A program made the position numbers and the translations under genes. A stretch of 64,000 bases of DNA from Flavobacterium gyeonganense. GTDB lineage: Bacteria > Bacteroidota > Bacteroidia > Flavobacteriales > Flavobacteriaceae. Below, one piece after another: positions 55,362-64,000 of the stretch. The notes under the pieces are model-generated. The model did not search any database. It was given only the letters and a program-made list of their open reading frames with translations, and was not told where the DNA came from. The DNA lies in contig NZ_CP121112.1 in assembly GCF_029625295.1 (NCBI RefSeq), positions 2,170,001 to 2,234,000 on the forward strand, read 5' to 3'. Every line of letters begins with the position of its first letter. The first letter of the stretch is position 1.

Positions 55362-56619
55362 AAAATAAGGCGATGGCGGTTGTAATAATGAAAAACAAAA
55401 ATAACAAACTTATTTTTGGAATGATTGCGACGAAAGAACTGTTGCGCAATAAAACATCATAAAATGCTTCTAATCCCCAGTTCATTGGAGACGATTTTGC
55501 GATATACTGCATGATTTTCGGCATCGCAAAAACCGGAACCCAAACGCCTCCAATTGCTGCTAAAATGATTACACTTGTGGCACCAAAAGGAGCAGATTGT
55601 TCCTGTGTACTGGCGACAGTTCCTAATAAGATTCCGTAGCCGATTGCTGCGAAACCTGAAAATAGTGCTACAACACTTGTCAATATAAAGTGTCCTTCGA
55701 TGTTTAAAGAAGGCAATCCGATTGAGGGGAATAAAAACACCGCAACGGCAACCATCATATAAAACTGGATCATACAAATGATCGAGTAGGTGATGGTTTT
55801 GCCAATAATCACAACTAAATTAGAAACGGGATTGGTTCTTAACCGAACAAAAGTTCCCTGTGTTTTTTCTTTTACAATATTGATCGATAACGGAATCACA
55901 ATAAAAAAGATTGCAAATAGCGTCCAGGCCGGAACGTTGTGCTGAACCGAATTCGGAAGCACTTCTTTATTATTGATTCTCGGAATTATCTCTTTGAAAG
56001 TAATAAAGTTTTTTTGCTCAAAATTGATTGTTTCTTCCCCTAATTGTTTTTGAAAAGTCGAATAAATCGATTTGGTTTCAATCTGCGATATCATTTTGTC
56101 AATCGAACTCATGACAGCATTTTTGAAACTCATCTGAACCGCCGGATCAAAATACAGTTTTACCTCCTTTTCTTTAATGATGCGTTGAGGTTCTGTAGTT
56201 GCAGTGGTGTCTGTCAAACCTAAATTGCTGACAATTTTTTCTACATTCTGCTCGACTTTAGTTTGTAAATCAGAACTTAGATTTTCCGGAATTACAATCG
56301 CCAGCTGGAATTTTCCTTTGTACACATTTTCTCTGGCAATTTCTTCGGTAACCGGTTTATGGTCAATTTGTGTTACAACGGTAAAATAATTGCTCTTTTC
56401 TAAATTTTCAAAAACGGTTTTAGAAACAGATCCTTGATCTTTATCTACCAAAAGAATCTGAATTTTAGAATTGGATACCGTTTTAAAAGTACTGTCCTGA
56501 ATTATGGTTACGGCAATTACCAAAACCAAAGGCATGACAAATAAAATAATGAGTCCGCCTAAATCTCTTTTTAACAAAAGAAATTCTTTTACTACCGACA
56601 TCCAGATTTTATATATCAT
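55336..56619 (-). CDS. ABC-2 type transporter permease
   Basis: 427 aa with the ABC-2 layout: one N-terminal helix (LGGLIILFVMPLVLVIAVTI), a large extracytoplasmic domain (~45-230), then five to six helices, with the typical block IVKEKTQGTFVRLRTNPVSN after helix 2. It shares an 11-bp overlap with the ATPase gene upstream. Together they probably export a pigment precursor or lipid in the flexirubin pathway. Confidence 0.9.
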   Translation of the reverse strand: MIYKIWMSVVKEFLLLKRDLGGLIILFVMPLVLVIAVTIIQDSTFKTVSNSKIQILLVDKDQGSVSKTVFENLEKSNYFTVVTQIDHKPVTEEIARENVYKGKFQLAIVIPENLSSDLQTKVEQNVEKIVSNLGLTDTTATTEPQRIIKEKEVKLYFDPAVQMSFKNAVMSSIDKMISQIETKSIYSTFQKQLGEETINFEQKNFITFKEIIPRINNKEVLPNSVQHNVPAWTLFAIFFIVIPLSINIVKEKTQGTFVRLRTNPVSNLVVIIGKTITYSIICMIQFYMMVAVAVFLFPSIGLPSLNIEGHFILTSVVALFSGFAAIGYGILLGTVASTQEQSAPFGATSVIILAAIGGVWVPVFAMPKIMQYIAKSSPMNWGLEAFYDVLLRNSSFVAIIPKISLLFLFFIITTAIALFYDKKKRTV

Positions 56620-57361
56620 CTCTCAACGCTTTACCGGTTAATGAAATAAAAACATCTTCGAGATTTCGGGCATCTTTTGTAGCTTCAATCAATGCTGACG
56701 GAGTATTTTGCGCATAAATCTGTCCCTGATCTAAAATCGCAATTTGTGTGCAGAAATCTTCGGCTTCAGCCAAATGATGCGAGGTGTAAATAATAGTCGT
56801 TCCGTTTTGATTCAGCACTTTCAAATAATCAATAATCGCAGTTTTAGAATGTACATCAACACCGACAGTTGGTTCATCCAAAAACAAAACTTTCGGATTG
56901 TGCAGGATTCCGGCAATCAGGTTGACACGGCGTTTCATTCCGCCCGAAAAAGTCTGAACTTGTTTGTCGGCAAATTTCAATAATCCTAAAAGATCCAAAG
57001 CCTCGATTACTTTGTCTTTTAAATCTGAACCTTTCAAACCGTACATACTGCCAAAATAATGGAGATTTTCTCTTGCCGTCAAAGTCGGGTACAAGGCATA
57101 TTCCTGAGGCACAACGCCTATGATTTTTTTGATTTTTGAAGCATGATGCTGATAGTCTAAACCATCAATTGTAAAATGTCCCGAAGTAGGTTTAATCAAA
57201 CCGCAGAGCATGGAAATCAAGGTTGTTTTACCGGCACCATTTGGACCGAGTAAACCAAAAATCTGACCTTCATTGATTTCCAGCAAAACATTGTTCAAAG
57301 ATAACATTTCGGCTTCTTTGTACTTTTTCGAAAGGGATTCTATTTTTATAATGGGCTGCAA
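56609..57361 (-). CDS. ABC transporter ATP-binding protein
   Basis: 250 aa. Walker A GPNGAGKTT (about 38-46), signature FSGGMKRRVN, Walker B VLFLDEPTVGVD, H-loop TSHH. Partner of the ABC-2 permease just downstream, with overlapping reading frames. Similar to exporter ATPases. Confidence 0.93.
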   Translation of the reverse strand: MQPIIKIESLSKKYKEAEMLSLNNVLLEINEGQIFGLLGPNGAGKTTLISMLCGLIKPTSGHFTIDGLDYQHHASKIKKIIGVVPQEYALYPTLTARENLHYFGSMYGLKGSDLKDKVIEALDLLGLLKFADKQVQTFSGGMKRRVNLIAGILHNPKVLFLDEPTVGVDVHSKTAIIDYLKVLNQNGTTIIYTSHHLAEAEDFCTQIAILDQGQIYAQNTPSALIEATKDARNLEDVFISLTGKALRDDI

Positions 57362-57368
57362 AATATCG

Positions 57369-58367
57369 TTAGCTGATGGCTTTTTTTAGTTTTTTGAAAA
57401 AGATTTCTTCACGATTGGCGATGTCTAAAAGTTCATCGGCAATAGCGTTGTAGGCATCTTCTTTGGCACTTCTGTTTTTGTAAATTCGGGAAGCTTCAAC
57501 GGCAAAATCACGCCATGAATCCCCAATTTGTGTCATTTCTTTTGAAAGCGTTTTTAATTCTTCATTATTTAAAATAACAGACGCTTCCTGTAAAAAAGCC
57601 GCATAAATAAAACGGAAACCACCGCCTCCGGTACCAATTTCTTCCTGCATGCGAACCATCTGAGCCAGATAATGATTGGCTTTTCGGACACCATGTTTCG
57701 CCGGCCATCTTCGGATTCGGCGGGATACAAATTTAATACCGCGTACACCCACGATTGGCATTGGTGCCAGCATAGTACGACACGTATCTTTGATTCCTTT
57801 GATGATTGCATTTTTGAAATCAACATTACCCGGAACCTGAATTGGATAATACATCTGGCCTCTTGGCGCAAAAGCTCCTTTAGCAAAACGAACTTTGTCC
57901 AGTTCATCGTGCGTTAAAGTCGTAACCGTTTCCATTACCGGATCACTGATCAGATAATCTGTTTCGGTTTTTCCGTAAACGACTAAATTGTGTGCGTTGA
58001 AATGAAAACGATATTCATCAGGAAAATAACTCAAATGATACACTCCGACTTGTAATCCCGTCGGGATATTATTTTTCAGGTTTTCCTCTAAAGCTTTATT
58101 CGCGCTAGCAACAGAAGAAAATTTTTGTCTTTTTATTTTTAAGTTTAACCGATTGGCGACTTTATTGAAAATCTGTCCCGGCAAGGTTCTGTAGCTTATT
58201 GCCGGAGCATGATTGACTTTTAAAAAAGGCAGATACACGAATAAAAGTCCCGAACCAATTCCGAAAACCATTGGCTCGCTGATATTGAGTCCACTGTTTT
58301 TTAAGAGGTTTGAAGCTACTCCGTTTTCACAATGAGCAGATTGGTGATGTGTAAAAGTAACTTGCAT
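57369..58367 (-). CDS. BtrH-like acyltransferase (BtrH N-terminal domain, DUF4872)
   Basis: 332 aa. The N-terminus HHQSAHCENGVASNLLKNSG carries the BtrH catalytic Cys13, with His in FHFNAHNLVVYG and Asp in LISDPVMETV completing a papain-like triad. BtrH in butirosin synthesis moves an acyl group from an ACP to an acceptor. In an ACP-based pigment pathway that must join an aryl polyene to a dialkylresorcinol through an ester, this is a natural candidate for the joining enzyme. That assignment is inference. Confidence 0.8.
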   Translation of the reverse strand: MQVTFTHHQSAHCENGVASNLLKNSGLNISEPMVFGIGSGLLFVYLPFLKVNHAPAISYRTLPGQIFNKVANRLNLKIKRQKFSSVASANKALEENLKNNIPTGLQVGVYHLSYFPDEYRFHFNAHNLVVYGKTETDYLISDPVMETVTTLTHDELDKVRFAKGAFAPRGQMYYPIQVPGNVDFKNAIIKGIKDTCRTMLAPMPIVGVRGIKFVSRRIRRWPAKHGVRKANHYLAQMVRMQEEIGTGGGGFRFIYAAFLQEASVILNNEELKTLSKEMTQIGDSWRDFAVEASRIYKNRSAKEDAYNAIADELLDIANREEIFFKKLKKAIS

Positions 58368-58771
58368 TATTTTGTGATACTATTTTTGAGTTCGGCAATT
58401 GAAATATCAAAAGCGTCAGCATATTTTTGTAAAGTTTTGTCGTTTAATTTGGCAAAAACAGAGGGTTTAAAATGTCTTTTTACGCGCCATTTCCACATGT
58501 CAACATAACCAGCAAGAATAGAAAGATCCATTTTATTGAGTTCCATGAAATAACAAATCGGACTCAACTCGCCATTCTGAACTTTTAGTCTTGCTTCTTC
58601 GGCACGTTCTTTTATGTCGTCAATCGCGTTTGAAAGTGCGATGGCTTTTGGTTCCCAGCCTGTACTCAAAGCGGTAGTATAATTACCGTTTTCATCTGTG
58701 GCATAAACGAGTTCCTTGAGATTTTTTTTGCTTAAATTTCCATCGTGCTGCGGTACATTTTCTTTTTCCAT
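58367..58771 (-). CDS. Conserved small protein of the flexirubin cluster, unknown
   Basis: 134 aa, charged and helical (IDDIKERAEEARLKVQNGEL, then MDLSILAGYVDMWKWRVKRH). No signal peptide or membrane segment. Its stop overlaps the start of the BtrH-like gene by one base, so the two are probably made together. Function unknown. Confidence 0.7.
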   Translation of the reverse strand: MEKENVPQHDGNLSKKNLKELVYATDENGNYTTALSTGWEPKAIALSNAIDDIKERAEEARLKVQNGELSPICYFMELNKMDLSILAGYVDMWKWRVKRHFKPSVFAKLNDKTLQKYADAFDISIAELKNSITK

Positions 58772-58794
58772 GACGGTTTAAATTTTAATTAGCA

Positions 58795-59259
58795 TTATGT
58801 TGTGGCCGAAATCGTCTTTTGAATAAACAAATTAATTTCGCATTCTAAAAGTATTTTATCTTCGAGCAAGCTTTGACAGTTCATCGTGCACAAAGTATAA
58901 TCATCGCCGATGAATTTTGAAACTAAAGTTGCTTTTGTAATAATGATTTCACCAACTTTTGGCAGTGAATGAATTTTCAGGTTTTTTATGGCGCTGATAA
59001 AACCCAGAACGCTGACATCCTTATTTTCTGTACCGTCTTCTTCAAAAAAATATTTCTTTCCAACAATTGAAGAACAAGTCTGAGCCGTATTTTCAATTAA
59101 TCCGGCTTCAATAAAAGTACCATTGTCAACAAAAATATTATCTTCTTTAATTAGAAATTCGGTTTCGACAAAATTAGCATCGATATCCAAAATCAAATCA
59201 ACCATCAGCATTGGAGCACGGTGAGGTAAGTAATTTTGAATGTCAATTCCCACTTTCAT
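58795..59259 (-). CDS. ApeP/FabZ-like hotdog dehydratase
   Basis: 154 aa. The block LPHRAPMLMVDLILDID and the later FIEAGLIENTAQTCSS match the ApeP-type dehydratases of aryl polyene clusters. The FabZ GHFPG histidine is not present, but PHRAP and the helix glutamate (IENTAQ) are. Probably removes water from 3-hydroxyacyl-ACP. Paired with a related gene 6 bp upstream. Confidence 0.85.
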   Translation of the reverse strand: MKVGIDIQNYLPHRAPMLMVDLILDIDANFVETEFLIKEDNIFVDNGTFIEAGLIENTAQTCSSIVGKKYFFEEDGTENKDVSVLGFISAIKNLKIHSLPKVGEIIITKATLVSKFIGDDYTLCTMNCQSLLEDKILLECEINLFIQKTISATT

Positions 59260-59265
59260 ATCTTT

Positions 59266-59697
59266 TTATTTGGCTAAAACGGTTTTCATTTGTCCGCTTG
59301 CAATTTCTTCATTGTTTAAAAAAGTCACGATATCTACTAAAGTTACTCCCGCAAATTCCTGCAAAATCGTAACATTCGACTGAATGCTATCGTTAATTTG
59401 AGGCAATTTTTTAATCTGAATATCTTTAATAGAACCAATGTATCCGGTTGGAGCAGTTTCATTTTTCAAAAAAAACTGATAGCCGGTATGCAAAGCGACT
59501 GATTGCGCCATATGTTCAATTAAGCCTGCTTCTAAAAAAATGTTTTCTTCTAAAAAAATATTGCTGTCCTGAATTTTCAATCCAGAAACTAATCCTGTTT
59601 GTGAATATGAAAACATACAATCTATCATTACAAAAGGAAACTTTTGTGGAATCAGGTTTTCGACTGCTGCTTTTTCTAAAAGTACTGAGGACTCCAT
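59266..59697 (-). CDS. Second ApeP-like hotdog protein, His replaced
   Basis: 143 aa from the ATG at 59697, chosen over a TTG six bases earlier because it overlaps the DarB stop (TAATG). It has IPQKFPFVMIDCMFS in place of PHRxP, so the histidine is Gln here, while FLEAGLIEHMAQS keeps the glutamate. It may be a partner subunit of the adjacent dehydratase, not an independent enzyme. Confidence 0.82.
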   Translation of the reverse strand: MESSVLLEKAAVENLIPQKFPFVMIDCMFSYSQTGLVSGLKIQDSNIFLEENIFLEAGLIEHMAQSVALHTGYQFFLKNETAPTGYIGSIKDIQIKKLPQINDSIQSNVTILQEFAGVTLVDIVTFLNNEEIASGQMKTVLAK

Positions 59698-60831
59698 TAG
59701 CAAACGGTTAAATACGCATACGCAAATGAAAATCTTCCGCTTTCAGGAACTGAAAGTAAAATTCTGTCTCCTTTTTTTAATTTTCCGGAATTCATTAATT
59801 CTTCAACTGCGATATAAATCGAAGCCGAACCTACGTTTCCAACTCTCAGAAGGTTCATGAACCATTTTTTCTTCTGTAAGGACTATGCCTTTTTCATCCA
59901 GTCCTTTTTTTAGTCCTTCAACAAAAAAGTACGATGAAACGTGCGGTAAAAAGTAATCAACATCTTCGGCAGTAATATTGTGTTTTGCCATAGCATCGCT
60001 CATACTTTCGACACCTTTTGGCAAAATAAATTCGTCCAGTAATTTTACATCCTGTTTAACAGCAAATACGGATTCATTCAGCCATTGTTCAGGTGTAAAA
60101 TCGCTCCACGGTTTTATATCGCCGTTTTCTAATTTATCACCTCCTGCATACATACAGGCTTCTAATTCGAAAGCATATGAATAAGCTTCCATCCATTCAA
60201 TTTTCAACGAGATTTCACCGCCAGGTTTATTTTGAAGTAAAAAAGCACCGGCTCCGTCAGACAACATCCAGCGTAAAAAATCTTTTTTGAAAGCGATAAT
60301 CGGCTGTTCTTCCAGATTTTTTAAGTTGATGATTTCGTTGTTGTATTTTTGTGCGGAAAGCCAGGTTGACACTTTTTCAGATCCTGTACAAATTGCGTTT
60401 TTAGAATTTCCGGCTTTTATAGAAAGAAAGCCATATTTAAGGGCATTCATTCCGGAACAGCAGATTCCCATTGAAGAATTTAGTTCAACCGATTTGTTTT
60501 TTAATAATCCGTGCACCATTGCTGCATGTGAAGGCGCAATTATATCTGGTGAAGAAGTCCCGCAGGACAAAACCTCGAGATCCTGATTTGTAAAGTTTTC
60601 ATCAAACAGCAGCTCAATTGCATTTTTTGCCAGTTCAGCATTGGTGTGCGTGCTTTTGCCATTTTTATCAATGGCATAATATCGGCTTTGAATTTTATTA
60701 TTGCGCAAAATAATACGTCTTGCCTTTGAGGCAGTATCATTTATCAATCCTAAATACTTCTCCATTTCATCATTCGAAACGGCTTCATTTGGCAAATACT
60801 TTGCGGCTTTTGTAATATATACGTCAAACAT
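59697..60831 (-). CDS. darB: DarB-like beta-ketoacyl synthase III (frameshifted)
   Basis: FabH-type synthase. Nucleophile in MGICCSGMNALKYG (Cys124/125), His in FLPHVSSYFF. As written the chain ends out of frame at 59803. Removing one base from the T6 run at 59865-59870 restores EKWFMNLLRVGNVGSASIYI with the usual Asn and runs to TAA 59699-59697, 377 aa, overlapping the next ATG. Probably a sequencing error. With DarA encoded upstream it fits dialkylresorcinol formation, where a ketosynthase condenses two beta-ketoacyl units. Gene name by family and position. Confidence 0.85.
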
Positions 60832-60848
60832 AATTTAATTTTCCTCTT

Positions 60849-61751
60849 CTAAACTCCCTGATAATATTGCGTTTCTTTTTTTATGGTTTTTAGCTTAAAA
60901 GGATAGCTAATGAGGTGCAATATATACACTATTGGCGAGATTAACCATATCGCTAAGAATAAATAAATATAAAATATTTTGAGAAGCTGTTTTCTCTTTT
61001 TCGGATTCTTATAAATGAAGTTCGACCACTTGTTAAAAATTTTGTTGGCTGTTTTGTCAACGGTTACCAAATAAGGGCTAATCCGTACAGCATCAGCAGC
61101 TACTAATTTGGGCTGTAAGTCATTTAATTTATTCTGATGGAACTGGGAAAGAATGGTTTCTCCAAATTTTGTTGATTCCTGAATGTCTTTTTCAGAAACG
61201 CCCGGCAACGGAAAGAAGCCTAAATATTTCTTTTTTACTCCGGAAAACATCCATTCGACAATTGTCAGGACGCTAATTAAGTTGCCAACACGGTCGACCA
61301 AAGCGATATTTCCAACCAGTTGAGCGTTGGATTCTCTTAGCAGGACCTTGATTTTTTCCTGAGCCATAAACCACATATTACGGGAACCATTGATTGTAAC
61401 TACAGGAGTATTATTCAGGATTTTTTTCCCTTCTTCACTTCTCAAAAAAGAATTTATAGGAATGGATGGCGATAAATACCAAACCTGATAGTGAAACAAA
61501 ACCAAATCAAATTTGGTGTTCAGAATTTCATTAGGAACAGGTTTTAATGTTGTTGGAATCTGTAAAAAGGACTCCGGGAAAGCATCAAAAAAGGAGTCTT
61601 TGTTCCACGGAAACGGGAAAGGTTTTTCTAATTTTATTTCATGAAAAGTTACTTTTATTTCATCTGAATTTAAAAAGGGTTTTGCAATATTTTGCGCAAT
61701 CGACTTTAATTGTCCCGATTGAGAATAAAAAATAACAAGGACATTTTTCAT
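60849..61751 (-). CDS. darA: DarA-like dialkylresorcinol condensing protein
   Basis: 300 aa. The N-terminus is flavodoxin-like: VLVIFYSQSGQLKSIAQNIA (phosphate-binding loop near residues 9-14), VLFHYQVWYLSPSIPINSFL and VVTINGSRNMWFMAQEKIKV. A membrane segment lies near the C-terminus (FYIYLFLAIWLISPIVYILH). This matches the protein called dialkylresorcinol condensing enzyme DarA in flexirubin clusters, next to darB. It probably works with DarB to close or aromatise the resorcinol ring; the exact step is not visible here. Confidence 0.85.
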   Translation of the reverse strand: MKNVLVIFYSQSGQLKSIAQNIAKPFLNSDEIKVTFHEIKLEKPFPFPWNKDSFFDAFPESFLQIPTTLKPVPNEILNTKFDLVLFHYQVWYLSPSIPINSFLRSEEGKKILNNTPVVTINGSRNMWFMAQEKIKVLLRESNAQLVGNIALVDRVGNLISVLTIVEWMFSGVKKKYLGFFPLPGVSEKDIQESTKFGETILSQFHQNKLNDLQPKLVAADAVRISPYLVTVDKTANKIFNKWSNFIYKNPKKRKQLLKIFYIYLFLAIWLISPIVYILHLISYPFKLKTIKKETQYYQGV

Positions 61752-61803
61752 TTTGGTTTTACCTTAGGTTGCAGGCAAAAATAGTAAATTTATTGAAACG
61801 GAT

Positions 61804-62685
61804 TTATGGTTTCAGATCATTCCAAAAATCGAAATAATTGAACCATTGCAACGGATATTTTTGTAAAATAGTTTCAACACTTTTTATATATTCTTTCAGT
61901 AATCCTTTTTCGTCCCTATGTTTAACGGTGGCTTCCCTGGCGTACAAATGATAATGAAGGTTTGGCTCTTTCATTACATAAACAAAAACTACCGGAACTT
62001 TTAATCGGGAAGCTATTAGAAATGGGCCTGCAGGAAAATTAGCTTCTTTTCCTAAAATAGTTTCAGAAAGTGATTTGGTGCCTTCAAAATAACGATCGCC
62101 GGTAAAGCAGATTAGTTCGTTATTTGCAAGAGCCGCATTGATCTCAAAAATATGCGAGAGATCTTCTTTGATGATAATGAATTTTACAGCAGATTTCTGT
62201 GTAACGCTTTCGAGATAATTCTTAATTGCCGAATGTTCTAAATCGGTAGTGACCAGATTGATTTGGAAATCAAGATCGATGTCCCCAAAAAAGTGTTCCG
62301 CAATTTCAAAATTTCCAATATGCGCGCTGATTAAAACACCGCCTTTTTTTTCGGCTAAAAGCCTTTTAAGGATTTCGATTCCGTCAAATTCATAGGTGAA
62401 TTTATTTCGCAGACCGGCTGAAATAGAAACTTTGTCAATGATGGTCTGGCCAAAAGTATAATAGCTTTTGAAAACCATTTTTTTTGACTGGAAATACGAA
62501 TATCGAAGTCTTTCTTTAAAATAATAAGAAATAGCCTTATTGCTTTTCTTTAAAAATAGAAAGTAATAAGAAGCGACAAAATACAGTAAAAAATAAGCAG
62601 ATTTAACACCCGCTTTCCGAATTAAAAAAACGAATATTCTATAGCCTAAAACTGTTCCTTTTGATTTGCCGTCCCATTGACTCAT
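61804..62685 (-). CDS. LpxL/HtrB-like lysophospholipid acyltransferase
   Basis: 293 aa. The acyltransferase motif HIGNFE (HxxxxE, near residue 120) lies in GGVLISAHIGNFEIAEHFFG. Later blocks CFTGDRYFEGTKS and FPAGPFLIASRLKVPVVFVY are typical of LpxL-type enzymes. A membrane-anchoring segment is seen near 25-50. It transfers acyl from ACP to an acceptor, in this cluster perhaps the resorcinol or a lipid anchor. Its start is one base from the ACP gene's stop. Confidence 0.88.
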   Translation of the reverse strand: MSQWDGKSKGTVLGYRIFVFLIRKAGVKSAYFLLYFVASYYFLFLKKSNKAISYYFKERLRYSYFQSKKMVFKSYYTFGQTIIDKVSISAGLRNKFTYEFDGIEILKRLLAEKKGGVLISAHIGNFEIAEHFFGDIDLDFQINLVTTDLEHSAIKNYLESVTQKSAVKFIIIKEDLSHIFEINAALANNELICFTGDRYFEGTKSLSETILGKEANFPAGPFLIASRLKVPVVFVYVMKEPNLHYHLYAREATVKHRDEKGLLKEYIKSVETILQKYPLQWFNYFDFWNDLKP

Positions 62686-62939
62686 TAAGCAGTTTTAGCT
62701 TTTAATTTGGATTCGATAAGGTCATAAAAGTTTTGAAAAGTAGCGATTCCGACAAAATCCACTTCCACCAGTTTAACACCAAAGTTCGATTCGATTGAAA
62801 CGACTAAATCAACGTAATCTAAACTATCCAGCCCAAGTGTATCTTTTAAATTAGCATCTGGTTCAATTTCGTCATTGTCAACTTCAAATTCATCAACCAA
62901 AAAACCATTAATTCGTTCTATAATCTCTTCTTTATTCAT
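62685..62939 (-). CDS. Acyl carrier protein
   Basis: 84 aa acidic ACP with phosphopantetheine Ser39 in LGLDSLDYVDLV. It lies 3 bp downstream of the FabF-type gene and overlaps the acyltransferase gene by one base, which suggests the three are used together. Distinct in sequence from the ACP at 51797, so the cluster has at least two carriers. Confidence 0.94.
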   Translation of the reverse strand: MNKEEIIERINGFLVDEFEVDNDEIEPDANLKDTLGLDSLDYVDLVVSIESNFGVKLVEVDFVGIATFQNFYDLIESKLKAKTA

Positions 62940-62942
62940 TTT

Positions 62943-64000
62943 TCATTTAAACTTTTTAACCACCAATGCAGAATTGGTTCCTCCGAACCCGAAAGAATTG
63001 GACAAAAATATATCAAATTTTTTGTTTAACGTACTTTTAACTAAATTTAATTTTGAGGCATCTTCATCAGGCGTTTCCAAATTGATGTTCGGAGCAATGA
63101 AATCGTGCTGCATCATTAGAATAGAGTAGATTATTTCACTGGCGCCGGCCATCCAGCATTCGTGTCCGGTCATTGATTTTGTTGAACTTACAGGAGGATT
63201 TTTCTCACCAAAAACTTCAAAGATAGCTTTAGCTTCGTTTGCATCACCAACAGGAGTTGAGGTTGCATGTGCATTTATGTATTCAATATCTGATGCTTTT
63301 AAGTTTGCCTCTTCAAGGGCTCTTTTCATTGCTGTAGCCGGTCCTTCGACATTTGGAGTCGAAATATGTCCTCCATTTGATGAGAATCCGTAGCCGGAAA
63401 CTTCGGCAATAATGGTAGCACCTCTTGCAATGGCAGATTCGTAACTTTCTAAAATTAAAGTCGCACCGCCGCCACTCGGAATTAATCCGTCACGACCTGA
63501 ATCAAAAGGTCTTGACGCTTTTTCAGGATCACTTTCTCTATTCGAAAAAACACCCAAACCGTCAAAACTACTCATCGCATATTTGTTGATTTCCTGTGCG
63601 CCTCCTGTAATTATTATATCCTGAAAACCGCTTTTTATTAAAAAATAAGCCAGTCCAATAGAATGAGAACCGCTCGCACAGGCTGCACTTACAGTTAAAT
63701 TTATACCACGAAGTTTAAAAATCGTTGAAAGGTTCATGGTAACCGTAGAATTCATTGATTTGAAAATCGCTCCCGAACCAATTAATGCCGTATCTTTTTT
63801 TTCTCGAATGATGTCTGTTGCATCTATAATGGCCTTAGAAACGCTGTCGTTACCGTACATAATGCCAACCTCGCGATTATCAAAAAATGCATCGTCGATA
63901 TTGGCATTTTTCAATGCTTCGATAGTGGCCATATAAGCATATTCGGTTTCTTCACCAATGCTCATACGCTGTCTTCGGTTTAGTAAATTTTTCAGATCCG
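62943..64000 (-). CDS. Beta-ketoacyl-ACP synthase, FabF type (5' end outside window)
   Basis: The frame is open to base 64000 (DLKNLLNRRQRMSIGEETEY continues upstream of the ATG at 63965), so the start is outside. Active-site residues are present: Cys in VSAACASGSHSI, His in INAHATSTPVGD, His in KSMTGHECWMAG, and C-terminal NSFGFGGTNSAL. First gene of the cluster seen here. It likely serves the same chain as the ACP after it. Confidence 0.93.
   Translation of the reverse strand, partial: DLKNLLNRRQRMSIGEETEYAYMATIEALKNANIDDAFFDNREVGIMYGNDSVSKAIIDATDIIREKKDTALIGSGAIFKSMNSTVTMNLSTIFKLRGINLTVSAACASGSHSIGLAYFLIKSGFQDIIITGGAQEINKYAMSSFDGLGVFSNRESDPEKASRPFDSGRDGLIPSGGGATLILESYESAIARGATIIAEVSGYGFSSNGGHISTPNVEGPATAMKRALEEANLKASDIEYINAHATSTPVGDANEAKAIFEVFGEKNPPVSSTKSMTGHECWMAGASEIIYSILMMQHDFIAPNINLETPDEDASKLNLVKSTLNKKFDIFLSNSFGFGGTNSALVVKKFK

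Overview
The window looks like chromosomal DNA of a Flavobacterium close to F. johnsoniae. The grounds are low GC, Bacteroidetes-type promoters (TAnnTTTG), a PorW/SprE-type type IX secretion lipoprotein, an ATP synthase operon without the beta and epsilon genes, and about 30 kb of flexirubin (aryl polyene plus dialkylresorcinol) pigment genes. No rRNA, tRNA, CRISPR array or transposase gene was seen.

Layout. 1-5.7 kb: an ABC exporter pair (DUF5687-type permease, cut by the window edge, plus ATPase), sprE/porW, a bactofilin and two small membrane proteins leading into the ATP synthase genes. 5.7-10.9 kb: atpB-E-F-H-A-G, with strong hairpins after atpE and between atpA and atpG. 10.9-13.0 kb: over 2 kb without genes. 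It holds two copies of a module made of a long hairpin with a C-rich loop followed by tandem ~43-bp units, each able to fold into a small GGG/CCC hairpin with an AGC loop (18 units, then 6). This is the most unusual feature. 13.0-19.6 kb: an envelope block (flippase, dut, sugar nucleotidyltransferase, TPR protein, DUF4292 lipoprotein, EnvC-like protein). 19.6-23.0 kb: a three-gene ATP-grasp / alpha-E / transglutaminase operon on the minus strand. 23.3-24.9 kb: rbfA and a LolC/E-like permease. 24.9-32.5 kb: an AT-rich accessory island with an O-antigen-ligase-like protein, a lipoprotein, small unknown proteins, a transglutaminase-fold protein and a divergent XRE regulator with two operator-like sites. 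32.6-35.1 kb: a MATE transporter and dusB.

35.2-64.0 kb, all minus strand: the flexirubin cluster. Reading 5' to 3' it encodes a FabF-type ketosynthase (cut by the window edge), ACP, LpxL-like acyltransferase, DarA, DarB, two hotdog dehydratase-like proteins, an unknown protein, a BtrH-like acyltransferase, an ABC exporter, a thioesterase, further ketosynthases and a second ACP, a deacetylase, LolA-like and lipoprotein partners, three paralogous beta-barrels, another dehydratase, GT2-DUF2062, a three-domain MMPL/acyltransferase/methyltransferase-like protein, a CrtI-like oxidoreductase, a C45 acyltransferase and a PaaK-like ligase. Together they would build an aryl polyene on ACP, make the dialkylresorcinol, join and tailor them, and move the pigment to the outer membrane. 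The expected ketoreductase and tyrosine ammonia-lyase were not found, and probably lie beyond base 64000. A fic gene and a small convergent gene sit inside the cluster.

Caution: ten genes carry single-base frameshifts, nine of them in homopolymers. Such a pattern fits sequencing error better than decay, so I annotate the rejoined genes.
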